Source: Taxillus chinensis (taxonomy: Eukaryota > Streptophyta > Magnoliopsida > Santalales > Loranthaceae). From it: a DNA stretch of 64,000 bases. The stretch lies in the NCBI GenBank assembly GCA_023512835.1, contig CM042090.1, positions 54,857,865 through 54,921,864 on the forward strand, read 5' to 3'. This document shows positions 36,107-48,063 of this stretch, piece after piece. Numbering within the stretch: position 1 is the first letter of the stretch; each line of letters starts with the position of its first letter. The notes under the pieces were generated by a model. The model saw only the letters and a program-made list of their open reading frames with translations. It did not search any database and was not told the DNA's origin. Position numbers and translations under genes: made by a program.

Positions 36107-36915
36107 TGTTGGATCAAACCTATAATTTGGATGATGTTCTTAAAACCATATGTAATTTGATTTGAGATGTTTCATGTTTATTCTAAGCTTGCAAAAGATA
36201 AAATCCTAAACTGGACTTACACTCAGAGAGCAAAGCAAAGGACAGGATATATAATCCTGATCCGGATTATCATGAGTGTCGTCAAACACTTGGTAAATAA
36301 CCAAGTCTTCATCCGGAGTAAGGACCCTTCGTACGGACAAATCACTTGACAAAACGACTAAGGAATCCGCGCTTTTATTCTTGATTGGACTAAGTCAATT
36401 TATGCGGAATGAGAATCCGAGTCTACAACTAGTACGGAGTAAGAGAGATTTATTGCGGAGAAATAAATTAAGTCTTTCACTCCAGTTGTCTAAGGAAAAG
36501 AAGATATGGACTAAGGAATCCGAGTCTTTCATTCGAGCGGAGTAAGAAATGACTGATGCGGAGTAAGGACAACTAATGCGAAATAAGGAATCTGAACCAT
36601 TACTCAAGCGGAGTAAGGAACTCATGCGGTGTAAGGAAGCACTGATGTGGAATAAGGATTCCGCATATCTACCTCATGCGGAGTAAGGAAGTGCTGACAT
36701 GGAATAAGGATTTCAGGACTTCATTTACACGGAGTAAGCAATAACTGACACGGAGTAAGGATCCGAGCCTCGTTGATATGGAGTAAGGAAATCTACACCG
36801 GACTAAGAAGACGCTACTTCAACTTATCCATACCGCATTTATGTTATCAGCTCATTGTGTCCCGATGTAATACAAACTCATTGAAGACCTAAACTGTCCT
36901 ACACGTGGAACACTC
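36107..36915 (+). repeat. 5' LTR fragment of derivative G
   Basis: Matches the first ~800 bp of the F LTR (49271-50230) with divergence: hairpin acttggtaaataaccaagt at 36288-36306, then degenerate copies of 'cggagtaaggaa' spaced 20-60 bp apart, and cccgatgtaatacaaact near the end. No perfect 20-bp array is present here, unlike F. Confidence 0.85.
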
Positions 36916-38396
36916 GAAATTAACACTATATGCGTATACTCGTCTTTGGATTTCATGATTCATATTTTCATGTATCACCTCATGTCCAATGCTGTTTCAT
37001 ATTGATTACATTATTAATATGTCTAGTTGAAGAAATTAAATGGGATAACTCGAAATGCTGGTGGATGAAAACAAAGTGGCAGTCTGATCAGCTTCTGAAG
37101 TGAAGTTTCCGAAAGAATAGACAACATTATACTCAAAATCTAACTCTTTTAGCTGGAAATGTCTATCGAGAGGATTGCAAGATCTAAGGGGGAGAAAATG
37201 CTTATTAATTACTCAAGTAAAACCCCTCTTATATGTCTTGTGACCGCTTTCCCGGCTGTCTATCTGAGGGGGAGTTCATCACTGAGAGGATCATACGATC
37301 TACGGGGGAGCAAAATCTTTATCTATTCTTTTCGTAATACCCCCCTAATATGTCTCCGATGCTCCTCCCTCTCACCTCTCACTTTCGGATCTGACCAAAC
37401 ATGCATTGTTGAATCAGATTTGTGGCATGTTTGAATGTTTTTATTTCTTCAACTATGCATCTTAATCGAATAATCAATTAATAGCATCTAACATATGTTC
37501 TTTCTTGCATTCTCACTCATTAATCTCAATCAAAGTAACCCATATATAGTTCATTTATCTTGGCTACAATGTTCAGCATGACGGTTTCACTATGTTGACC
37601 AATGTGAACTTATGTGTTTCTAATCTGACATATGCTTATCTTTTAGTAACGTTGATTCAATCATTCGTTCATATGTGTCCAGCATTCATTTTCCATGCAT
37701 GAGTTCTGCCTTTTCATTAGTTCGGATTACACTAATTTTTCCATATCTGTTTCCATCCATACTAATCCCAACTTGTAAAAGCTCTGCGTTCCTCTTAGTT
37801 TATCTTTATGCAGCTACAGGTTCCGATTCACTTTGCATTCTCACCGACATATCTTGTCTAAAGTCTCGGATATGAAGTGTTGTGGTACTTCGTTCTTCTT
37901 TGACTTCATTCCAGCAAAGGAATCATTTTCTCTCTTATCACACTCTGTTTCTACGGACAAACTCTGTTGCTCATCCGGATATTCTTCTACGGATTATCTT
38001 TCATCTGGATGATCGTCGGTTCATTTGCTCCGAACTCTTGAAATAGTCACATCTTATCGTGCGTTTTTTAGGAGGAATAATGATGGTCTATTTAAACTGC
38101 AAGTCTCGAGACAAGCAATTTCCGGAAGAAGGCATACAACTGTTATGAATACTTGATTCTGCAGCCTCCACGTCATCTTTAATTTCAGAGGCGCTCAAGT
38201 ATCAAGATAAACGACATCGGCTTGTCAGACAGATCACTATTTATCTCGCTTAATCCCAAGATTCGCTGGCAACCACGGACTCAGTCTTATATATACTGGA
38301 TTTTCACACGCAACGCGAGTTTACACTTCCAAATCCCTAAACCTTCGTCGCTCCTCCGATCTCTAAGACTTACCTTCCTCCTCCCTCTTACTCAAA
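36916..38396 (+). other. Spacer of G with polypurine blocks
   Basis: Aligns with 56700-58159 in F. It contains the three purine blocks (37183-37199, 37266-37274, 37300-37315) and the leader of the extra gene. The junction with the LTR fragment is approximate. No gene is seen in it. Confidence 0.7.
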
Positions 38397-39047
38397 ATGG
38401 CACCCAAGCTCTCTCTTTCTGGCATTAATCCAGGCCATCTGATCGATTGGCCTGCAATTTCGGATCCTCCGGCTTGGTTTTTGGATTTATGCCCTCTCCT
38501 GGAAGTCTCCCACATTCTGAATCTGGTCTCTAATCCCGTTGACCTTCTTATCGTTGATATCACTGAGTACTACCAATGCATCCGCTGCACCACTGATTCC
38601 ATCCTTTCCCATGTTCTGGGTGAATCCATCGTAATCACTCTTGTCGTCCTCCATGCCGCTTTTAACCTACCTCCTAGTGAACCACAGCGCCCGGACCCAA
38701 AATCTATGGCAGCTTCCATGGGCTGTACTTACAAAGGGAAGGAATACAAGGTGAAGTCCTTCCAAGGTCGCTACTGCTGTATGATGACCAATCTGAGCCG
38801 ATGTCTACTGGCTCGCACCTCTGCTCTGGACTTCGTTCCGTATGACCTTCTCCTTGCCATGTACAAAGTCTTTGAAGGTCTCCTGATGGACTGGAGAACA
38901 TTCCTGTTCCGATTGCTGAAGAATGGGCCCAAAAACCAATCTTTCGGGCGGATTCTTAGCATTGTCTTCCGACATCTGCGTCCATCCCATTTCAACGGAA
39001 ATGGCACTATACCTTCCCCTAGGCTTACTCTCTCCTCCAACTCTTAA
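38397..39047 (+). pseudogene. Extra 3' gene of G, N-terminal domain only
   Basis: 216 codons, MAPKLSLSGINPGHLIDW onward, colinear with residues 1-205 of the 908-aa protein of F (LLEVSHILNLVSNPVDLL, GCTYKGKEYKVKSFQGRY, LARTSALDFVPYDLLLAMY, LMDWRTFLFRLL, SIVFRHLRPSHF). After about 38993 homology fades and the frame ends. The linker, coiled coil and Ulp1-like domain are absent. The reading frame over the N-terminal domain has no stop. Sequence differences from B and F show G is an older, separate copy. Confidence 0.85.
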
Positions 39048-39077
39048 TATAGGTACTGAAAAAGCAGTTTCCCTCCC

Positions 39078-39125
39078 GGACAAAATCCGGTGATGAGCTG
39101 TCATCACCGGATTTCGTCCCGGAGG
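39078..39125. repeat. Near-perfect inverted repeat at the edge of the T1-family LTR
   Basis: Arms of about 22 bp (ccggacaaaatccggtgatga and its complement) with two mismatches, separated by gctg. The right arm is the terminal sequence of the LTR at 39099; the left arm is outside it. Confidence 0.85.
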
Positions 39126-40162
39126 GCTTTTTGGGTGCGGTTCCCCCCAACCTTCATCCGAATGGTGATGAAAATACGGAGTCGCCACCAACCGTTTTTG
39201 GGGTACGGTTGGTCACCTAAAAATAAATTATCTATGCCGCTAGGGATGGTTCAGGAGTTGGTTACGCGTCGGGAAGGGCTAGCACCACGACGCTCGTGGT
39301 CCTCCGGGATCTCAGTGGTCTGGGTGCGGCCTTGGTGAAGACGACGTGGCTAGGGAAGGAGAGAGGGGGAAGATGATGAATGGGTTTGATGGGAAGAGAT
39401 AAGAACGGGCGATATTGTGGCTTTAATTTTTTTATTTTGTTTTTGTTTTTTTATTTTATTTACTTCCAGCCAATGGATGATCAACACCTGGCCTGTAGTG
39501 GGTGGGAAAAAGAGAGAAAAACAGAAAATTATTTTGTTTTTGGGCTTTTAACTGATGTCTTTTGGTTTTTGGGATCGGTAGGACGACCCGGACTTCAAAA
39601 CATCTTGAAAAAATTATTTTTGGACTCGGGGCGTCATGACGAGCGACACTAGGGCAATTTTATTTGAAAATGAACTCATTTTTACGGAAAACCTATATTG
39701 AGTGTGCCGAGACTGTTTTATTATCGAAAAACAATTTTATTTTGATTTTTTTGTCTAAAATGCTCCGAGAGCGAATATATATAATATATACGTCAAAATT
39801 CTCAAAACGACGAGTAGGATGAGAATATGAGGTTCGTGACTTGATCTGGAGTGCCATTTGGAAAGTCAATTACCATTATGACCCCCGATGGCGGCCTAAG
39901 CGCTGTTTTGGCCATATCTTCTTCGTCTGGCCTCAGAATTGAGCGCGATCGATGGCATTGATCATCGAATTTTATTCTCTATTGCTTAGAAATGTCTTTT
40001 TTTGGCATTTGGAGGCCTTTCAAAATAATGTCTTGAAATTGGGCATTTGCGACTTAGTGGTCACGACTCTGTCGTTCTACAAAATTTCAACAAATTGAAG
40101 CAACATGGAGGAAAATTAAATTTGATAAAATGTGTCCAACCCGGACAAAATCGGGTCCAATA
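39099..40162 (-). mobile_element. LTR of the T1 family, probably solo
   Basis: On the minus strand it begins tattggaccc (T1: tgttggaccc), continues gattttgtccgggtt, has the 'gaagatatggccaaaac' stretch seen in T1 as gaagttatggctgaaac, and ends ggtggcgactccgtat...gatgaca like T1 (34330-34397). It is about 1.06 kb, so internally shorter than T1. No internal T1 sequence adjoins it. No clear target duplication was found, and the left junction is complicated by the inverted repeat. Confidence 0.65.
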
Positions 40163-41930
40163 GCAGTCTAACTGCATTCAAAATGAAGCTGCACTCTTAT
40201 GAAGAGCCATCTACATCAACATCCCAGCCCACAACCAAGGCATCAAAAAAGTAGTGTTTAAGGCCATGAAGAAATTAAAAATAAATAAAGAAGTAGAGTC
40301 CTCAGAAGATCAAGAGGATAGTGATAGCTAAGAAGGTGAAGATGAGGTGGTAGCCTACTTCACTAGAAAGTTTAGAAGAGGTGGAGCAGGAAAACAAGCT
40401 GGAGGAAAAGGAAACGGAGGACTTTCCCTAAGATGTTTTAAGTGTGGAAAGCGGGGGCACTTTGCATCTCAATGCAATGTGAAAGCTAATGACTTGGATG
40501 ATGATGCCTTGGATGAGGATGATACAAAGTGGAAGAAGTTATCATACCGACGAAGCAGTTCCACAGAAGAAAAAGGGCTCACACAAGAACTATATGAGCC
40601 GAATTGCTGAATCCGATGATGAAGATGGATGCTCATCAGATTATGCCTTTGTTGCCAAGATAGAGGTAGACCATAGCAACACTGCCTCAGGGGAGGATGA
40701 GGCAGAAGAAAAAGAAGTTGATCTGGAGGAGGAGCTCAAGCTTGCAATAGAAGAGATCCGCATAAGGGGATATAGGGTTAAGCATCTCAAGGGAGAGCTC
40801 AAGCGAGTCAAGGGAGAGCCTGCAGAAACCAGGGGGAGAAGGACAAGGTACTGGGAGACTCCAAGAAGTTCTGCGAGGAAATTGTCAGTCTAAAGCTCAA
40901 ACTAAAGGAGCAAATCAAGATATGTGATGACATTACCACATAACTTACCACCAGAGAAACCATAATCCAATGACTTGAAGAAGAACCTTCAATAGAAGAT
41001 CTCAAAGGACAAAGCCAGTCAAACCTCAACCTCTAGAAGTTCCCAGATCACATCACTCATGATACCACAAGAAGCTCAGAAAACCTGGGCAACACTGCAG
41101 GTGAATAAGAAGAATATCAATCCAGATTTCCATGACAATCCTATGCAGACCACTGTTGTGACCCGAATCAACAAGAAAGGGAAGGATGGCGTAAATGATG
41201 AGAAGATGGAGAGACACCTGAAGGAGGTCAGGACTACTGGAGTGACCAAATATGTTCAGAGATCTGAACATTCTAAGAAAGCGAAGAAATCTAATACAAA
41301 TGTCATTTCTACGAGTGTATGGGTGCCCCTCAGAAAATAAAGAAAGCCTTTGAAGCCAACCATCAAGGCCGAGCCTATTCTGAAGAAGATCCCAGATGTA
41401 CAGAAGTTTAGCAACACCAGGTTTGAGGGTCATTGCTACTACTATGCGGTATGGGGTCACATGGCAAGATTCTGTTTGTGGAGGTATCCGGTACAAGCTT
41501 CTAGAATAGAGATAAAGACATCTAGAAGGAGCTTGTATCTCAGAGAAAAAGAAACCAGTTAGAAGTTTTTGCACTTACTGTCAGAAACAAGGACATGATG
41601 AGACTTCACGCTAGTGCAAACCGAAGCCCATTGTCACAAGCAACAAGTTTTCTAACCTTGCAGACTTGGAAGTTTGTGATAAGTGTAGTAGTGAACGTCA
41701 CAGTGCAAGGAAAGTGGTTATTCTTGAGTAGAATAATAAGAAGAACACTGTAAAAGTTCAAGAGAAAAGGAAAGAGAAAGCATCTCAGAAGGCTGTGAAG
41801 CCTCCACTCCAGGGGGAGTGCTTCAAGTCTAAAGTAAAACAAGAAGAGTGCTTCAAGTCTAAAGTAAAACAAGTCTACATGGCTAAGGAGAAGAAAGTAA
41901 CTTATATTGCTGAGATTGTATTGAAAGCAG
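40163..41930 (+). pseudogene. Element C gag, C-terminal part (broken)
   Basis: A good knuckle CFKCGKRGHFASQC (40434-40475) is followed by an acidic tail. A degenerate one C-Y-Y-Y...GHMARFC lies near 41432-41475 and a third, CTYCQKQGHDET, near 41570. Between them are charged, coiled-coil-like segments (40690-40830). The N-terminal gag core is absent, removed at the junction with the LTR at 40162. Frames are broken repeatedly. Confidence 0.7.
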
Positions 41931-42101
41931 ACATCAAGGATAGACAGTGGATCCTTGATAGCGGCTGCTCGGGTCATATGACTGGTGACCTAAAGAAACT
42001 GTCAAATATGAATAAAGACAAGTCTGGAAAGGTAAGATTTGGTAATGATAACTCTTTGAAAATCAAGGGGTTAGGATTTTCCAAATGGGGAAAGAGTAAA
42101 T
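41931..42101 (+). pseudogene. Element C protease, first part
   Basis: DRQWILDSGCSGHMTGD (from about 41938) is the D-S-G active site of copia protease, followed by VRFGNDNSLKIKGLG. It is cut at 42101 by a solo LTR; the rest (KDVLHVEGLKYNLASVSQLYDAGHEVTF) follows at 44069-44190. Confidence 0.85.
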
Positions 42102-44068
42102 TGTAGGTCCCAAAGGTGAGTTTAGAGGGGGAGTGAATAGACTTTCTTCGTGGAAGCTTAGACTGTTAGCTGGTTTCTTTTATCTTCTAAAGACAACTAT
42201 GATGTGAGAGTTAATGGAGAGGATGACAATACAAAGTAGGAGTGATAATGAGCTAACAAACAAATTTGAGAGGAGAGTAAATGCTTAAATGATAAGAGTT
42301 CTCAGATGTCAAAGGATGGAATATTCCTATGGATGTCAATATGAACTGATTGACTCCATTTGGAATGTTCTATGTTAGATATGCATTGTGGAAACACAAT
42401 GCTGAGATTCAACACAAAGGTTGTGCTGGATCTTGGATGAACAAGAGATTTATTGGTGCACAGATAGATTGTTCTTGTTCTTCCTTTAACATGGCGCACA
42501 ACACTTGGATCAATTTTCTCACCGTCTCTCTCTCTAGTGTTGGAACTCTCGAGTTGATTCTTCAAAAGTTATTTCTTTTAATGCATGTCAGAATCTTATA
42601 TATTATATTCTGTGAGTTTCACGCTTTTTAAGAGAGAGGTTAACTCACACTTTTGTCGTTTAGTGTGTGAGAGATATATTTTAAGGTTATAGTGCTTGTG
42701 CGCCTTGTTGTCCATCTTGACAGTCTAACTTCCCACCACTAAAAATGCGAAAGTGCATAGGATGGGTGATCTCCTTTGATTTGGCAGACACCCATAATGC
42801 ATATTTGCATGCCCATACTGACGCAGTTGATCTTGGTTGTGTATCTGTAGATGGTGGTTAGCAATAATTAATGCAACATTAAATGTGCTCAACTGCCCTG
42901 AACGGTACAGGCTTACTGTACAAACCCTAGTTGAAGATATCACTAAGTGGATATGCTTAGGGTTATAAGTTTGCCTCGAGGGTTTGGTGAGTCGAAGATT
43001 TGGATTGATCTAGTAAGAGATGTGTACTTTGGCTTCAAGCTTCAACTGTGATAATTCCTGCGAGTCTATGACTCACATATCTTCGAGTCTTCATGGCTGG
43101 AGTCCAGGTTAGATTAGATGTATGAATCACTCTACGAACTATGAGTCTACAACTCTCTCAACAACCCTTAGAGTGGCTTCTTTGAGTGCATTGAATCTAC
43201 CTGATGATCTAGCTACGCGTCTTCGACCTTAGTTCTACGAACCTTCGAGTCCCTCAGTTTACGTTAAGTGATTAAGTCACTCTTCGACCATGTATGGTCA
43301 GAGTGAATACAGGATCTTCGACCTTGAGAGGCTTTGACTCTGCAAGTTTCTTACTTAGTCATTCATATTTGCTCATGGACTTAGTTTCCGTATTCTTTGA
43401 GTCATCGACTCTACGTCTCCAACTCTTCAGCTATAACTCTTAGCCTTTAAGATCTTTGAGTCTTTGATGTCTGACTATTTCTTTGGATTAACTCTCTTGA
43501 ATTCTCTGACCTTTGAGTCTATGACCCTACGAGTCTATGAGTGACAGTTATCTTCTTGTTTGCCAGTTTATATTGCATGGACTCTTCGACCTTCGATCTT
43601 CAAGTCTGTTAGTCTCCATTTTGTTTATTAACAGTGTTTATGACTTCAACTCTACAACCTTATGGTTCTTCGAGTTATAGTAGCAGATTAGGTTCTGCTA
43701 ACTATCTTAGCTACATATGGGGGACTCTCAATTTTACAGGCTTCGAGTCTTCGAGTAGATCGATGTCCAATCACTTCTCTTGAGAATTCTTCGACTCTAT
43801 GAGTTTATCCTTGAGTGCAGTGACTTGCGCTTCTCTAAACGTCAACTCTATGACTTTCAACTCTGTGGATCTACGAGTCACATGTTTTTCTGTTGCTTAC
43901 TTGTTTCGAGGCTCCAAACCCTACAAGTCTACGAGTCTCTTGTCAGAATGCTTTGTGACAGTTTCACTTCTACGAGCTTCGACCCTTCGACCCTAATACC
44001 TTCAGATCTTCGAGTTTGCAGACTTAGAATGGTTTTGGAAGCTTCATGAAATCCTATAGTTCCCAACA
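42102..44068 (-). mobile_element. Solo LTR of the element A family
   Basis: A 1967-bp copy of the 18657-20589 LTR in the same orientation, from tgtaggtccc to cccaaca on the plus strand, with no internal sequence. Flanks taaat (42097-42101) and taaac (44069-44073) look like a 5-bp duplication with one change. A solo LTR arises by recombination between the two LTRs of one element. The right half is again rich in gagtctacgag motifs. Confidence 0.9.
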
Positions 44069-44194
44069 TAAACTGAAGGATGTTCTGCATGTTGAAGGAT
44101 TGAAGTACAATCTAGCATCCGTCAGTCAGCTATATGATGCAGGTCATGAAGTGACCTTTACTAAAACTGGTTGCCAAGTGAAGAGAGAGATTGG
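44069..44194 (+). pseudogene. Element C protease, second part
   Basis: KDVLHVEGLKYNLASVSQLYDAGHEVTFTKTGCQV is the typical C-terminal stretch of copia protease. It runs into unrelated repeats at about 44195. Its reading frame continues that of 41931-42101 once the solo LTR is disregarded. Confidence 0.82.
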
Positions 44195-44843
44195 CGACAT
44201 AGGGCCACGTCCACAGCCACATAGGCTCCACGGCCATACAGGCCCACGTCCACAGCCACACAGGCTCACAATCACAGCCACACAGGCTCAACGGCCACAC
44301 AGGCCCACAATCAGCCACACAGGCTCACAATTAGCCACACAGACTCACAATCAGTCACACAGGCTCACAAGCAACCACACAGGCTCCACATGTAGCCACA
44401 CAGGCTCACAACCAGCCACATAGGCATACAATCAAACACATAACATGCATCTCAACCACACAGGCATAAAATCAAACACATAACATGCATCTCAGCGACA
44501 TAGGCATAAAATCAAACACATAGCATGCGTCTCAGCCACACAGGCATATAATCAAATATATTCCCCCTCGGAAACCTCAAGGTTTCCCCACGGAACCTAT
44601 AACAGAACAAAGCCTGATGAATAACATAGACATCCCCAACGGCCTCTAAGACCCACTTCCACACAACAAACCCCAAAAGTTCACACCAAACAAAAAATGC
44701 CATTGTAGGCCAACATCCATATAGGCCCTAACCCCGGAATGGGTGCTAGAAGAGACATAACCCCTACCTCTGGAAGATCCTCTTTGCTCCCACGCTAGAT
44801 GCCATCCACCCACGCTAGTCACCCCTACAGCAACGACCAGGAG

Positions 44844-44894
<51 letters not shown>

Positions 44895-45457
44895 GACGGC
44901 TGCGGTGGCTGAACAAAAACCTTAAACCTAAAACAAAGAGGCACCTCCTCCTTATATAGACACCTCAGCATCAAAACAACGTAGTTTTGATTAAGTGAAC
45001 TCCATTATCGAAACGATGTAGTTTTGATTAAAACATGCTACAAACTTCCCACATCCACACAAGACAAAATATACACAATTCAAACATGCCCCATTGAGAA
45101 AAGATTATTAGAATAACAAAACCAAGGTGATGGTACAAAAATATGGCCGCACGCCACATTGCATGTGATATCCCCATATCACGTGCAGCTCCAAATGATG
45201 TGAAATTCTTCCCCAAGCTTCCTTGAACCATGTAGAAGGCAGGCATGCAATAATCTCCTTGCACATGACAATGCCATTCTCACATGCAACCTCTAAAAGC
45301 TCCCTCTTGTGCTCAAATCTTGCCTCTCGCTTGCTCATCAAAATACAAGGTGTTTTAGCCAATATGTGTGGGAAGAAAACTCCCTAAAACCCAACAATTG
45401 CCACCCTAAAAGGCAAAACTGTGACTAACTCCACATCCCAAAATACGGGTCATTACA
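44195..45457 (-). mobile_element. Truncated LTR of the E (chromovirus) family
   Basis: The right end gggtcattaca and the following order match the LTRs at 62768 and 48919: on the minus strand tgtaatgacccgtattttgggatgtg. It has a (CT)22 tract (44847-44890), a gacgtagttttgat-like inverted pair (44990-45030) and a hairpin with cacgtg-type arms (45160-45187). The opposite end lacks tgtcacgcc, so it is incomplete. Its left part is a tandem array of about 20-24-bp units 'ccacacaggctcacaatcag' (about 44200-44560). Confidence 0.8.
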
Positions 45458-46440
45458 TATGAGGAACAAGGGACTCAACGGTGAAAGATACTTCATATTG
45501 TTTGTGGATGATTTCATCAAGAGGACCTGCATTATGTATTTAAAGCAAAAGACAAAAGCTCTGGATTGCTTCAAGAAATACAGAAGAATGGGTGAGAGTG
45601 ACTGTGGTCGAAGGATTAAGATCTTAAGATCTAATCAGGGTATGGAGTTTACAAATGAGGCCTTTGAAAGATATTTAGATAAACATGAGATTTAGCATCA
45701 ATTATCGGCAGCAAGAACTCCACAACAAAATGGAGTTGTTGAAAGGAAGAACAAGGCTATTATCGAAAAGGGTAGAACTTTACTGCTGGAAGCGAATCTA
45801 CATGCAAGGTTTTGGAGAGAGGCAACAAGAATAGCAGTACACCTCCTAAACAGAATTACTCTAAGACCAACAATAGACTGCACACCTTATGAATTATGGT
45901 ATGGGAATAAGTCAACAACTAAATACTTCAGAATATTTGAAAGTCCTTGCTTTGTAAAAATAAAGGAGTAAGGAAAAGCAAAGTTTCATGCCAAATCTTA
46001 GGAGGGTACATTTGTTGGATACTGGTATCAAACCAAGGGTTATAGAGTATTTCTTCCAAGGCTCAGAAAAGTAATAACTTCAAGCGAAGTTAAGGTTGAT
46101 GAGAATTGGAAGAAACATGTATCTGAGGATGAGATTCCAGATTTTGAATTAGAAGAACCTCAAGAAGAAGAAAAGTCTGAGCATGAAAAGGAAAAGAAGA
46201 ATAAGGACACAGACTCAAAGAAGTCTGATGAGAAGAGAAGGGAGAGTCCAATCCTGGAGAAGATTCAAGTAAGAAAACCAGGAGGACATGGTCTAGTGTA
46301 CATGACAAGGATTAGATCCTTGGTGATCCCAAAGTAGGTATAACTACCAGAAGAAAATTTACAAGAGCTACTGCATTGCTCTCAGAAGTTGAACCAAAGT
46401 CAGTTGGAGAGGTAGTAGAGGACGAAGCTTGGATTACAGC
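45458..46440 (+). pseudogene. Element C integrase core and linker (broken)
   Basis: Core residues: YFILFVDDFIKRTCIMYLKQK (first Asp region), KILRSNQGMEFTNEAF, where the second catalytic Asp of RSDxGxEF is Asn, then a stop at 45693 and TPQQNGVVERKNKAI with the Glu. Then ARFWREAT, NRITLRPTIDCTPYELWYG and FRIFESPCF. The linker is Glu/Lys-rich (46110-46260). The zinc-binding start is missing. The Asn substitution alone should inactivate strand transfer. Confidence 0.85.
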
Positions 46441-46445
46441 AATGA

Positions 46446-47348
46446 ATGAGAAGCTGGATGAAATTGAAAAGAATAAGACATGGGAGTTGGTTCCTAGACG
46501 AAAGAACAAGAATGTCATCGGCACAAAAATGGGTGTTCAAGAATAAACTGAATAAGGATGGTAAAGTTGTTAGGAACAAGGCTAGACTGGTATGCAAAAG
46601 ATACTCTCAGATAGAGCGAATAGATGTGGATGAAACTTTTGCACCAGTGGCAAGGCTAGAAACAATTAGGATGTTTCTTGCATTAGCAACACATAAAAGA
46701 TTCAAGGTTTATCAAATGGATGTGAAGTTTACATTTCTTAATAGTTTGCTAAAAGAAAAAATATACATTGAGCAACCAGATGGAGTACAAATCGCTAATG
46801 AGGAGATACATGTGTGCAGATTGAAGAAAGCCTTGTATGGCCTGAAACAAGCTCCCAGAGCATGGTATAGCCGACAGGATGGGTATTTAAAGAGGATGAA
46901 CTTCAGTAAAGGAATAGTGGATCATGCTTTATATATATTGAATTCGAACAGAGGTCAGCTGGCTACCATAGTCTATGTAGACGACATTATATTTGGAGGA
47001 AGCCACTCAGGATTATGTGAAGAATTTGCTAAGAGAATGAGTGATGAATTTGAGATGTCTCTCATAGGTGAATTAACCTACTTCTTGAGATTGCAGAATA
47101 GGCAGACTGCTGTTGGAATTTTTATATCACATCACAAATATGCCAAAGAATTATTGAAGAAGTATGGTATGAATGATAGCAAGCCTGTTGGAACTCCAAT
47201 GGCTACAGGCTGCAAACTTCACAACGATCAGGAAGGCAATAGTATAAATCAAAAAGAGTATCGAGGCATGATTGGAAGCCTTTTATACATTATAGCCTCC
47301 AGACCTGATTTGATGCAAACTGTGTGTCAGGCAAGTATATATAAGTAG
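46446..47348 (+). pseudogene. Element C reverse transcriptase
   Basis: 300 codons without a stop: [82 protein letters not shown], catalytic [24 protein letters not shown] and [17 protein letters not shown]. Both catalytic aspartates remain. A frame break lies close to the start, around 46520, and a stop closes the frame at 47346 just before RNase H. Confidence 0.9.
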
Positions 47349-47630
47349 ACCCCAAAGAGTCTCACTTGTTGGCAGTCAAACGGATCCTTAGATACCTACA
47401 CGGTACACTAGAAATGGGCTTGCGGTATCCCTCCAAGGACTCCATTGAATTACAAGCATACACTAATGTATACTGGGCTGGAAATATTTATGACAAACGC
47501 TCTACCAGTGGCTGTAGTTTTTATCTGGGCTCTAAATGTGTTGCGTGGTTGAGCTGTAAACAGAACAGTGTGGCCTGCAACATAGCCGAAGATGAATATG
47601 TAGCTACATATGCTGCATGTACTCAAGTGG
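47349..47630 (+). pseudogene. Element C RNase H, truncated
   Basis: [34 protein letters not shown] and NSVACNIAEDEYVATYAACTQVV are copia RNase H motifs. The domain is cut at 47631 by a T1-family LTR, so the CDN and TKP boxes are missing. The E-A-E-Y box reads AEDEYV, with Asp for Ala. Confidence 0.88.
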
Positions 47631-48063
47631 TGTTGGACCCCATTTTGTCTGGGTTACACATACTAACCCCATTTTTATATACTTGTTTGCCAATGGCATA
47701 TACCTTGTTTAACAGGTCCTCAAGGATTCCCCACTATCAAGGAATGATTTAGAGTTGATGTTAACCCCAATTTGTACAAGATGGATACATTGACATGAAC
47801 AGGGATACCCAAAATTGACAACCTCTATAGTAAGCCCCTAAAGTGCCTCAAGACTAACACCAAGTGATAGAGGATGAAAGTTGGAGATTAACGCACTTAA
47901 CCGAGCTCAATTCCGATGTAAAACGAAGAAGTTATGGCCAAGACAATATGTGTCGGGAAAAATTAAACTTGCCAAAAGAAGGTTAATGCCTCTGGTCAAA
48001 GGGCCCGAAAATGTGACCATGTAGGTCAAATCCGGAGCATCGTGGTCAAATTTGGGACATCAC
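47631..48063 (+). mobile_element. T1-family LTR fragment
   Basis: Starts exactly with tgttggaccccattttgt and aligns with 22146-22540 of T1 (shared: gatagaggatgaaa, ttccgatgtaaaacgaagaagttatggcc). Homology fades at about 48060 before any LTR end, so only the first ~430 bp remain. Confidence 0.8.

Larger units (their letters stand above)
36107..39057 (+). mobile_element. Copia derivative G of the B/F family (gag-pol deleted)
   Basis: It begins with a B/F-type LTR (tgttggatcaaacc at 36107). At about 36915-36945 it passes straight into the region that lies behind pol in B and F, then the extra gene from 38397. The LTR 3' third, PBS, gag and pol are missing. The extra gene is cut at about 39030, and no second LTR is seen. 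The retained order LTR-spacer-extra gene is in sense. I infer an internal deletion or recombination product. Confidence 0.8.
40163..47630 (+). mobile_element. Degraded copia element C, twice interrupted
   Basis: Gag knuckles, protease, integrase, RT and RNase H occur in copia order on the plus strand. It is interrupted by a solo LTR (42102-44068) within protease and by a gypsy LTR piece (about 44195-45457) ahead of the integrase core. Its own LTRs are not visible: a T1-family LTR adjoins each end. RT and RNase H differ clearly from A, B and F ([29 protein letters not shown]), so it is another copia lineage. Many stops and frameshifts mark it as old. Confidence 0.85.

Noticed and set aside
39078..39125. 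Terminal inverted repeat of a DNA transposon or MITE
   Set aside because: The two arms are only 4 nt apart and one is clearly the LTR end of the T1 family; no transposase or target duplication supports a DNA element.
41053..41574. 173-aa minus-strand frame in element C
   Set aside because: Antisense shadow of decayed gag sequence, no recognisable domain.
44200..44560. Repeat-containing protein gene (frame 44046-44423)
   Set aside because: The frame is made of LTR tandem repeats fused to the end of copia protease; not a gene.
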